Assembly (NCBI GenBank): GCA_947481595.1
Contig: CANKHC010000005.1
Span: forward strand, 1 to 40,336
Length of the DNA: 40,336 nt
Source of the DNA: Fidelibacterota bacterium
Lineage (GTDB): Bacteria > Pseudomonadota > Alphaproteobacteria > Rhodospirillales > Rhodospirillaceae
Direction: 5' to 3'
Positions 33,615-40,336 of this stretch are shown here, one piece after another. The notes beneath the pieces were generated by a model that was given only the letters and a program-made list of their open reading frames with translations, was not told where the DNA came from and made no database searches. Both the position numbers and the translations under genes were made by a program. Positions within the stretch are counted from its first letter, which is position 1, and every line of letters begins with the position of its first letter.

Positions 33615-35579
33615 GTGTTCGACGTTCGCGTGCACGCTGTCAAGACGCGAGACGATAAGGATGAGACGACTTTGACGAGATTTGCCGAAGCCTATGCCGC
33701 GCACCGGGCGGGACGACTCGCGGAAGCCGAGACCGGCTACCGCGCGGTGCTCAGATTATCGCCCACACACGCCGACGCTTGGCATTTGCTGGGCGTGGTG
33801 GCGCAGCAGCAGGGTCGCGCCGCAGACGCCGTCATGCATATCAAAAAGGCGCTTTCGCTGCGGGAGCCCGACGCCGCCACGCTCACCAATTTGGGAATTT
33901 CCCTAGCGGCGCTGGGGCGCAACGACGAGGCCGCCGCGGCCTTCGAACAGGCGCTGACGCGAGATCCCAACGCGAGCGCGACGCTGTTTGCCCTGGGCAA
34001 TACCTTGCGCGCGCTGGGCCGTCTGGCGGACGCCGAACGGCGCTATCGCCAAGCGATTGCGCAGGCCCCAGCCCAAGCCGCCTTTCACAACAATCTCGGC
34101 GCCGCGCTGAAAGACCTGGGACGTCTGGCGGAAGCCGAAGCCGCAACGCGCGAGGCTATCCGTCTCGATCCTGCCCACGCCCGCGCGCAGTACAACTTGG
34201 GCGTCCTCCTGCAAGAGAACAAGCGGCGCGAAGAGGCCGCGGCCGCCTTCCGCCGGGCCATCGCCCTTGCCCCTGATTTCGCCGAAGCCCACACCAACCT
34301 TGGCGGCGTCCTGCAAGACCTGGGCGACATCGAGAATGCGATCGCCCACTGTCGGCGGGCCATCGCCCTCAACCCCAAGGACGCGGCGGCGTTCAACAAC
34401 CTCGGCGCAAACTTACGCGTCGCCGGCGACCATGACGGCGCCATGCGCGCCTATCAACAAGCCCTTGAACTCAATCCCGACCTACTCGCCGCCAAGCATA
34501 ACGAGGGTGTGGCGTTGGAGGCCGCAGGACGAACCGACGAAGCGCTCAGCCGCTACCAGGAGGCGCGCGGCGCGGGCCTCGATTTCGCCGAGGCAGAACT
34601 CCGCACGGCTCTGCTTCAGCTTGCGCGCGGCAATTATGCCGAGGGTTGGAAGGGCTATGACGCGCGCTGGAACTGCCGTCCTGCACCGATGCGGCGCAAA
34701 TTTCCCTACGCGCCTTGGCAGGGGAGCGGCGAAGGCGGCGTTTTGGTGTGGGGCGAGCAAGGTGTCGGAGACGAAATCCTTTACGCCTCGATGCTTCCTG
34801 ATTTGATCGACCGCGTCGAGAGCACCATGGTCGAAGTTGAGCAGCGCCTCGTGCCGCTGTTCGCGCGCTCTTTTCCCGGCGCGACAGTCGTTGCAAGGAC
34901 CAATCCGCCGAACCCCGCAACCGCGTGCGGCGATCTGCGCTGGCACACGGCGATCGCAGACCTTGGCCGCTGGCTGCGTCCTGATACCGCCAGTTTCCCC
35001 GGGCGGGCGTCATACCTCACCGCCGATCCGGATCGCAGCTCAGCGTTGCGCCGCACGCTCGAACGCTTGCCTGGGACGGGCCCCGTCGTCGGTCTGTCCT
35101 GGATCAGCCGAAACGTCCGGATCGGACAGTACAAAAGCTTGGCGCTAGCGGATTTCGCACCGCTGTTCCAAATCCCCGGCGTGCGGTTTGTCGATCTTCA
35201 GTATGGCGACACCACGGTTGAACGCGCCGCCGTCCAGGCGTCTTTAGGGGCCGCCCCTCATCACGTCGACAATCTCGATTTGTATGACGATATCGATGGT
35301 GCCGCGGCGCTTGCGGCAGCTTGCGATTTTGTCATCTCGGTCAGCAGCGTGACCGCCCATCTAGCCGCGGCCGTCGGACGGCCGACCTGGGTGCTGGTGC
35401 CTGCGGGGGCAGGCAAACTGTGGTATTGGATGCAAGGTCAGGACCACACGCCATGGTACCCCGGCGCAAGGATCTTTCGTCAGGAGCGGCCTGGAGACTG
35501 GGCTGAGGTTATAAAACGTCTGACGGATGCTTTCCTCGTAACCCAGGGCGGCCGTAAGCCGTTACAGCAAATTAACTAA
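33615..35579 (+). CDS. TPR-glycosyltransferase leading the gspKLMCD operon, up to 654 aa
   Basis: Residues ~25-340: about nine TPRs (AAAFNNLGANLRVAGDHDGA; HARAQYNLGVLLQENKRREE). Residues ~344-650: GT-B domain with EGWKGYDARW, GEQGVGDEIL, FVDLQYGD, ALAAACDFVISVSSVTAHL and LWYWM...TPWYPG. ACD subgroup, closest in layout to the gene at 20813. The start is uncertain: GTG 33615 has no ribosome site, whereas TTG 33672 has AAGGATGAG upstream and gives an N-terminus (LTRFAEAYAAHRAGRLAEAE) matching its paralogue. gspK starts 13 bases after the stop, so this cytosolic enzyme is probably co-expressed with the T2SS core. Confidence 0.87.
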   Translation: MFDVRVHAVKTRDDKDETTLTRFAEAYAAHRAGRLAEAETGYRAVLRLSPTHADAWHLLGVVAQQQGRAADAVMHIKKALSLREPDAATLTNLGISLAALGRNDEAAAAFEQALTRDPNASATLFALGNTLRALGRLADAERRYRQAIAQAPAQAAFHNNLGAALKDLGRLAEAEAATREAIRLDPAHARAQYNLGVLLQENKRREEAAAAFRRAIALAPDFAEAHTNLGGVLQDLGDIENAIAHCRRAIALNPKDAAAFNNLGANLRVAGDHDGAMRAYQQALELNPDLLAAKHNEGVALEAAGRTDEALSRYQEARGAGLDFAEAELRTALLQLARGNYAEGWKGYDARWNCRPAPMRRKFPYAPWQGSGEGGVLVWGEQGVGDEILYASMLPDLIDRVESTMVEVEQRLVPLFARSFPGATVVARTNPPNPATACGDLRWHTAIADLGRWLRPDTASFPGRASYLTADPDRSSALRRTLERLPGTGPVVGLSWISRNVRIGQYKSLALADFAPLFQIPGVRFVDLQYGDTTVERAAVQASLGAAPHHVDNLDLYDDIDGAAALAAACDFVISVSSVTAHLAAAVGRPTWVLVPAGAGKLWYWMQGQDHTPWYPGARIFRQERPGDWAEVIKRLTDAFLVTQGGRKPLQQIN

Positions 35580-35592
35580 GAAATAGAAGCAG

Positions 35593-36873
35593 ATGAACTA
35601 CCGTCCGGCCGTACGTGCATGGCCTTCGGGCCGGCAAATCAAGACCGCCACGGTGCCTCATCGACATTGCGTCAGGGGTACGTCATTCCGGTTGGGGGGC
35701 GGCAACATTTCTGGTCCTGAGATGACGTTGGCGGCGGCAAAGAACTGTGACGAGCAAGGCCCATCTTTGGGTCGTCCGGGCTGGGGGTGTCCCCAGGCTC
35801 AGGGATTTATCCTGCCGCTAACGCTCTGGATGATCGCGATCATGGGCTTGCTCGCCTCCTCGCTCAATGTTTGGGTGGCGAACGCCGTTGCTAATGCAAC
35901 CGCTCTGGCGGGGCGTACCGAGCTTGAACTCGCGCAATCCAACCTGCGCAATGAGTTGGTCTATTTCTTGGCCGCGCATCCCTCCAGTTACCGTGGCCTC
36001 GAAGTCGGCCCCAGGATCGCCGCGGCCGGACCGCAAGACTTCGACGTGCTCATGGCTGGGCCACAGGATTCCGGGCGCACCATCAAGTTCGACGGCCGCC
36101 CTTATATCTCCGAGAGCCATCCGGACATGGTGGTCATGATCCAAGACGGCACCGGGCTGTTCAACCTCAACATCTCGACGCCCGCCAATCTGCGCCGTCT
36201 GCTGACCTCCTTCGACGTCAGCGAGACTTCGATCAACCGGATGATCGACACGCTGCTCGACTACTTGGACGACGACGACCTGACGCGCCTTGCCGGCGCC
36301 GAAAGCACGCAATACGCGCGCCAAGGCTTGCAAGCGCCCGTCAACGGCTTTCTCGTGTCGCCCTATGAAGCCCAGCGTGTGATGGGATGGGAGCGGATCA
36401 AGGGGCTGTGGGAAGCCGATATGAAGAGACCGCTGCTCACCACCTGCCAAAGTGCGGGCTTCAATCCCAACAACGCCCCACCGAGCGCGCTGATCGCCAA
36501 CATCCGCGGCATGACCCGCGACAGGGCCGACCTCGTGGTCAGTTACCGCGCCGACAAACCCTTCCGCAACATGCGCGAGTTCGGCGCGGCGGCCGATCTT
36601 CTCATCACTGATGAACCGTTTTTCTATACATTCATCCCGGGTGCGTGCTCTGTCGTCGATCTGATCGACAAGCGCTCGGGCCAGCATGTGCGCTTTTCGC
36701 TGACTCTCGAACCGATCTCTCAGAACCGTCCATGGCGAGTAGACTATGCAACGAGAATCCCTGATCAATACCGCGACGCGTTGGATCACCTCGACTCAGA
36801 AGCGGTTTTCCCAACCCCCGAAGGTATTGATCTACCGCCCGGGCCAGACGGATCAAAAGCCAAACCCCAATAG
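35593..36873 (+). CDS. gspK: Type II secretion minor pseudopilin GspK
   Basis: 426 aa from ATG 35593; ATG 35722 would give a 383-aa form with a 28-residue leader. The pseudopilin helix follows QAQG: FILPLTLWMIAIMGLLASSL. As usual in GspK, there is no Glu at position 5. The large periplasmic domain includes a helix-hairpin-helix-like segment (GFNPNNAPPSALIANIRGMT) and FRNMREFGAAADLL, both GspK features, plus acidic DYLDDDDLTRLAGAES. GspK caps the pseudopilus tip with GspI and GspJ. Its last 128 bases overlap the start of gspL. Confidence 0.9.
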   Translation: MNYRPAVRAWPSGRQIKTATVPHRHCVRGTSFRLGGGNISGPEMTLAAAKNCDEQGPSLGRPGWGCPQAQGFILPLTLWMIAIMGLLASSLNVWVANAVANATALAGRTELELAQSNLRNELVYFLAAHPSSYRGLEVGPRIAAAGPQDFDVLMAGPQDSGRTIKFDGRPYISESHPDMVVMIQDGTGLFNLNISTPANLRRLLTSFDVSETSINRMIDTLLDYLDDDDLTRLAGAESTQYARQGLQAPVNGFLVSPYEAQRVMGWERIKGLWEADMKRPLLTTCQSAGFNPNNAPPSALIANIRGMTRDRADLVVSYRADKPFRNMREFGAAADLLITDEPFFYTFIPGACSVVDLIDKRSGQHVRFSLTLEPISQNRPWRVDYATRIPDQYRDALDHLDSEAVFPTPEGIDLPPGPDGSKAKPQ

Positions 36874-37864
36874 CCGGGTTTTTTGGGTTTTAAGCCGCCG
36901 CGCCACGCGCCAAACCGTTTTCACGTTTCCGGCAGAACTGCCGGACGCGAAGCGCAAAGCTCTGCTCGCCCTGCAAGTGCGCCGCTGGGCGCCTTGGCCC
37001 AACGTCAAATTCAATGCCTACTGGTCGGCCAACCGCGCGACGGTCTATGCCTGGAATGACGACGACGTCAAAGCCGCGATCGCCGAAGCCGGGCTCTCCG
37101 AACGCCGCTGCATCGTCATTCCTGAAACCTTCATCCGCCGGCCGCTGCAGGACGGCGTGCGCCTGGTCGCAGCACTCGACGGCTTTGAAGGCCAGGTCTG
37201 GCAGAACGGCTTCATCGCCTTCAGCCGCTGGTGGCCGCGCCAGCCGAACCCGTCCGAATGGGACATGTTTGTGCGCTCAGCGGGCCTGCCGCTCGAACAA
37301 TTCGCCGGCCGGATCCCCGAACTCCAGGACGCTCCGGTCCTCGAAAGCCCTTGGACCCGTCAAGAGAACGCCCTGGCCGGCGCCTGGGCGATGCTCGAGG
37401 ATCCGCGCACCGCCGCCGCCGCCGCCGCCATCGTTGCAGCCCCTTTCGTCTATCTCGCCGTCCAGTACACAACGCTTGCCGTAGCAAACGCGAGCATCAA
37501 CAGCCGCATCGAGCGGCTTTCGGTCGAGACCCAGGGCGTGCGCAAACAGCGCAGCGAGGCCTTAGCCAACCTCGACGAGATCGATGACTACTTGGGCCTC
37601 GAGGTCTATCCCAGCCAGTTCGAGATCCTCACCGTCTCGCTAGGCCTCCTGCAGCCCATGAACGCCAAGATCGCCGAATGGACCTACGACGTCGGCACGC
37701 TGTCCTTCACACTGCGTCCCACACAGGAGTTGGAACCGACGTTCTTGATCACGGCATTTGAAAAGATCGGTCTCTTCACCAACGTGACCGCCACGCGCAC
37801 GGGACAGGAAGGTCTGCTCCGTGTGCGTATGGACGTTCAGCCGCGCCTACCGAAGCGCGCGTGA
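36746..37864 (+). CDS. gspL: Type II secretion inner-membrane protein GspL
   Basis: 372 aa. Residues ~1-215: cytoplasmic actin-like region that would bind GspE (VFWVLSRRATRQTVFTFPAE, ALLALQVRRWAPWP). Residues ~222-245: single membrane helix (AAAAAIVAAPFVYLAVQYTT). Residues ~250-300: periplasmic coiled coil (INSRIERLSVETQGVRKQ), then a ferredoxin-like domain similar to PilN/GspL ends. Identification rests on topology and on order between gspK and gspM; sequence identity in this family is low. ATG 36746 gives a 128-base overlap with gspK; TTG 36827 would shorten it. Confidence 0.82.
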   Translation: MQRESLINTATRWITSTQKRFSQPPKVLIYRPGQTDQKPNPNSRVFWVLSRRATRQTVFTFPAELPDAKRKALLALQVRRWAPWPNVKFNAYWSANRATVYAWNDDDVKAAIAEAGLSERRCIVIPETFIRRPLQDGVRLVAALDGFEGQVWQNGFIAFSRWWPRQPNPSEWDMFVRSAGLPLEQFAGRIPELQDAPVLESPWTRQENALAGAWAMLEDPRTAAAAAAIVAAPFVYLAVQYTTLAVANASINSRIERLSVETQGVRKQRSEALANLDEIDDYLGLEVYPSQFEILTVSLGLLQPMNAKIAEWTYDVGTLSFTLRPTQELEPTFLITAFEKIGLFTNVTATRTGQEGLLRVRMDVQPRLPKRA

Positions 37865-37877
37865 GGATGGACCAGCA

Positions 37878-38507
37878 ATGAACATTCCTCAGTTTCTTCA
37901 GCCAGCCGTCACTTATCTCCGCAAGCATGTCAGCCAAGAGACGATGAGCAACGAGCGCCTCATCGTGATGGCGGGTGCGGCGGCCGGACTTTTCCTGATG
38001 ATCATGTTCATCGGCTTCTGGAGTCTCAACCAGAGCATGGCGAAAAAGGTCACGACATCGAAGACCAACCTCGCGCGCTTGCAGGCCGAGGTCACCGGCG
38101 ATGCCTGGCCCAAGCGCGTGGAGACAACACAAGGCCTGAAAACCCAACTGACCGTGCGTCTGTGGGATGCCCCGACACCGGGATTGGCGCAGGCCAGCTT
38201 CGAGACCTGGCTGAATCAGAGTTTCGGCCGCTACGGCGCGAAGCCACAGCAAATCCTCATCACGCGCAGCCCGGCGGTCGGGCGCGACGGCAACCCCACG
38301 CCGACGCTCGCCGGATTGCAGCGTATGACGGCGAAAGTGCTGGCCCCTTTCGATCAAACCGCGCTTCAGGTCTTGGCCGACGCCGCCGAATATCAAAAGA
38401 TCCTGGTTGTCGACCGCTTGATCCTGCGCTCGGGTATCAACAGCCGCATGGAAATGGATATCTCGACCTTCATCCGCGCCGAAGCGAGCGCCCAGGCAAA
38501 ACCGTGA
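37878..38507 (+). CDS. gspM: Type II secretion inner-membrane protein GspM
   Basis: 209 aa. A short cytoplasmic N-terminus, a membrane helix at residues ~28-48 (LIVMAGAAAGLFLMIMFIGF), a coiled-coil stretch (SMAKKVTTSKTNLARLQAEV) and a PilO-like ferredoxin domain ending in VVDRLILRSGINSRMEMDIS. This topology and the position after gspL fit GspM, which pairs with GspL. AGGA precedes the ATG by about ten bases. The stop overlaps the next ATG (TGATG). Confidence 0.82.
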   Translation: MNIPQFLQPAVTYLRKHVSQETMSNERLIVMAGAAAGLFLMIMFIGFWSLNQSMAKKVTTSKTNLARLQAEVTGDAWPKRVETTQGLKTQLTVRLWDAPTPGLAQASFETWLNQSFGRYGAKPQQILITRSPAVGRDGNPTPTLAGLQRMTAKVLAPFDQTALQVLADAAEYQKILVVDRLILRSGINSRMEMDISTFIRAEASAQAKP

Positions 38508-38995
38508 TGCAGCGCATAACCGAAACCATCCGCCTGTATCTGCCGCTGTCGCGCCCCTATGCGCCGCACATCGCCGGCGTGCTGGCCTTGGGCGTGATGG
38601 GCTGGCTCGCGGGTTATTTCCAGGCGACGCGCGCGGTGGCCAACCCGAACCTCGCCGAGACATGGTCGGTGCCAATCTGGGCGCCTTTCCGCGCCGGACC
38701 CGAGCGCATGTTGTTCGCCAGCGCCGATGTTTGGGATGGCGCCAAGAAAGTCGCGACCACCGCCAAGGCGGATACGACGGTCAAGCCGTGGCAGTTCATC
38801 GGCACGGTACGGACCGGCAAGAGCTATGCTGCCGTGATCCTTATCGGCGACACCGGCAAAGTGCAGCGCGCCGCTGAAGGTGACACACTGCCAAACGGCG
38901 AGAAGATCGTCGCGGTCGGCAACGGCGTACTGCAAATCGATGCCTCGGGCACCCCCCAGGAAATCAAATTATTCGATCCTGAAAAGAAGAAATAA
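38507..38995 (+). CDS. gspC: Type II secretion GspC-like (homology-region) protein, no PDZ domain
   Basis: 162 aa. Membrane helix at ~21-38 (HIAGVLALGVMGWLAGYF), a linker, then a small beta domain at residues ~94-155 resembling the GspC homology region/PilP fold (WQFIGTVRTGKSYAAVILIG; RAAEGDTLPNGEKIVAVGNG). This domain docks on the N0 domain of the secretin, encoded next. It lacks the C-terminal PDZ or coiled coil of classical GspC, so it could also be labelled GspC/PilP-like. TGATG overlap with gspM; the gspD ATG is three bases after the stop. Confidence 0.78.
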   Translation: MQRITETIRLYLPLSRPYAPHIAGVLALGVMGWLAGYFQATRAVANPNLAETWSVPIWAPFRAGPERMLFASADVWDGAKKVATTAKADTTVKPWQFIGTVRTGKSYAAVILIGDTGKVQRAAEGDTLPNGEKIVAVGNGVLQIDASGTPQEIKLFDPEKKK

Positions 38996-38998
38996 ATC

Positions 38999-40336
38999 AT
39001 GCTGAGACTTACCCCTCGCCGTTCTTCCCGGTCCTTGCGCGCCAAACCTTTGTTTGGCTGCATGACTGCAACCGGCCTTGTCCTGGTGCTCGCGAGCTGC
39101 ACCAACATCGATCCCCAGCTGCCCCCGGTTTTAGAAGTGCCAAAGGCAAACTTGAGCAGCGGCGAACTGTTGGTCGCCGGAGACGAGAGTAAGCGCACGG
39201 CCCTTGGATCCGCCCCGGGCCTATCGCCGCCGGTCGGACGCACCCTGGCCGAGCCGTTTTCGAGCGCGACGCCGCCAAAGCTCACGGGTGAAAACATCGG
39301 TGTGAATTTCGAAGGCCTCCGTCTGCCCGCCTTCGTCAACACCGTATTCGGTGAATTGCTCAAGGTTTCGTTCGTCATCGACGACCCGGTGGTCAAGCGC
39401 GATCAGCTCATCACCCTGCGCACCGCCGAACCGATTCCGCCCGATCAGTTCTACCGTCTTGTGACCGAAGTGCTCGCCACCTACGGCCTGCAGGTGGTCT
39501 ACCAGAACAACGTCTACCGCATTGTCGAAGGTGCGGCTGTGCGTCCCGACGTGCCGACGATCGTCCGTTCGCGCTCGCTGTCCAGCGTGCCGGGCGACCA
39601 GCGGCCAATCTTCTTCTTCACGCCGATTCACAATGTGCAAAGCGCCTCCATGCAGGGCTGGCTCGAACTTGCCTTGCGTGATCGTGTGCGCTTCCAGCCC
39701 GTGGGCAACGCCAATGGCCTCCTGCTCATGGGCCGGCGCGAGGACATCAACGCCGCCCTGGAAACCATCGAGATCCTCGACCAGCCGAACATGGCCGGCA
39801 ACCGCAGCCTGAAGATCATGCCAGCCTTTTGGAGCGCCGGGCGCCTGGCCGAGCAGCTGGTGCAGGTGATGACGGCCGAGGGTTACAGCATCGGCGTCGG
39901 TACGAGCAGCGCGGTTGCCGTCCGTATGGTGCCGATCGAGGCCTTGAACACCGTCATTGTCTTTTCGACCAGCGAGCAGACCCTGCAACATCTCCTGGAG
40001 TGGGCCACCGAACTCGATCAGCCGTCGCAGTCCATCAACGCCCAGAGCATGTTCTACTACCAGGTGCAAAACGCCTCGGCGGCAAAGGTCGCCGACCTGG
40101 TCGGCTCGGTCCTGGGCGGCGGCGTGGGCGGCATAACCGGCAATGAATCACCCGCTCAGCGTCAACAAATACAGCAAGGCCAGGCAAATAGCCCCGCCGC
40201 CGCAGCTATGCAAACGACGACCCCCGCCGCCCGGCAGAAGCTCACCGTCGACGAAACCCGCAACGCCATCATCTTTCAAGGGTCGGCCGAGGAATGGGCG
40301 CAGTTCCGCGGGCTCATGGTGCAGATGGACCGCCCG
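38999..40336 (+). CDS. gspD: Type II secretion secretin GspD, 5' part; 3' end beyond window
   Basis: 446 codons open to the last base, so the beta-barrel pore is mostly outside. The N-terminus is a lipoprotein signal: a basic start, a hydrophobic run and lipobox LASC with Cys34 followed by Thr. The N0 domain starts near residue 95 (ENIGVNFEGLRLPAFVNTVF; DDPVVKRDQLITLRTAEPIP). KH-like N1-N3 domains follow: ANGLLLMGRREDI; LNTVIVFSTSEQTL; FYYQVQNASAAKVADLVGSV, then the Gln/Ala-rich N3 insert and LTVDETRNAIIFQGS. It forms the outer-membrane channel. A lipidated secretin could reach the outer membrane by the Lol route without a separate pilotin; none is seen here. Confidence 0.93.
   Translation, partial: MLRLTPRRSSRSLRAKPLFGCMTATGLVLVLASCTNIDPQLPPVLEVPKANLSSGELLVAGDESKRTALGSAPGLSPPVGRTLAEPFSSATPPKLTGENIGVNFEGLRLPAFVNTVFGELLKVSFVIDDPVVKRDQLITLRTAEPIPPDQFYRLVTEVLATYGLQVVYQNNVYRIVEGAAVRPDVPTIVRSRSLSSVPGDQRPIFFFTPIHNVQSASMQGWLELALRDRVRFQPVGNANGLLLMGRREDINAALETIEILDQPNMAGNRSLKIMPAFWSAGRLAEQLVQVMTAEGYSIGVGTSSAVAVRMVPIEALNTVIVFSTSEQTLQHLLEWATELDQPSQSINAQSMFYYQVQNASAAKVADLVGSVLGGGVGGITGNESPAQRQQIQQGQANSPAAAAMQTTTPAARQKLTVDETRNAIIFQGSAEEWAQFRGLMVQMDRP

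Noticed and set aside
12027-35579. Assignment of the TPR-GT proteins to the eukaryotic-type OGT/SPINDLY family GT41
   Set aside because: The TPR-plus-catalytic layout is similar, but the catalytic half has GT9/heptosyltransferase-like motifs (S-N-T-x-x-H-x-A-G-x-x-G) and I see no GT41-specific pattern.
10274-40336. Reading the gsp genes as a type IV pilus system
   Set aside because: GspE zinc tetracysteines, GspG calcium loop, the H-I-J-K minor pseudopilin set and a GspC-like protein point to T2SS. No pilT, pilM or major pilin is seen.
1-40336. Mobile elements, prophage, CRISPR or integration sites
   Set aside because: No transposase or integrase motifs, spaced repeats or tRNA-end duplications found. 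The similar stretches within 12-36 kb are explained by paralogous TPR-GT modules.

Overview
The window is about 40 kb of high-GC, densely coding DNA. It most likely comes from an alphaproteobacterium. The evidence is the HisI subtype (a [14 protein letters not shown]-type C-terminus), the tRNA-Gly(CCC) sequence, the many GTG starts with 1-4 base stop/start overlaps, and the TPR-glycosyltransferase family. The genus cannot be named from sequence alone.

Layout. (1) 1-9 kb holds ordinary genes: the 3' part of an autotransporter, a translationally coupled Sel1-like lipoprotein, hisI (minus), cysS, argE, a single-domain response regulator, a conserved protein of unknown function (minus), tRNA-Gly(CCC) (minus) and a GDT1/UPF0016 cation transporter. 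(2) 8.5-12 kb starts the type II secretion (T2SS) region: a short prepilin peptidase gspO, an SGNH hydrolase (minus) and the ATPase gspE. (3) 12-20.8 kb, directly behind gspE, holds three overlapping genes for TPR-glycosyltransferases (two of them double-module proteins) and a small GT-A-type glycosyltransferase. (4) 28.1-20.8 kb on the minus strand is one tightly overlapping run, gspF-G-H-I-J followed by two more TPR-glycosyltransferases. (5) 28.3-29.7 kb (minus) is a Sec-exported Ser/Thr/Ala-rich protein with its own strong terminator. (6) 33.6-30.0 kb (minus) has two more TPR-glycosyltransferases, and divergent from them at 33.6 kb (plus) is an eighth, which leads into gspK-L-M-C-D. gspD runs off the window end.

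How the genes fit together. A near-complete T2SS (O, E, F, G, H, I, J, K, L, M, C and D) is split into blocks, and the E, F-J and K-D blocks are each joined head-to-tail with genes for soluble TPR proteins. These proteins end in a GT-B, GT9-like glycosyltransferase domain. There are eight such genes carrying ten catalytic modules. TPR-GT proteins of this design are known as protein O-glycosyltransferases (FlmG for Caulobacter flagellin). My main inference is that this is a secretion-linked protein glycosylation locus: cytosolic TPR-GT enzymes modify proteins that are then exported by Sec and the T2SS. The Ser/Thr-rich protein at 28285-29724 is the obvious local candidate acceptor. The gene content, overlaps and motifs are read directly from the sequence. 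The acceptor, the sugar and the coupling to secretion are inferred.
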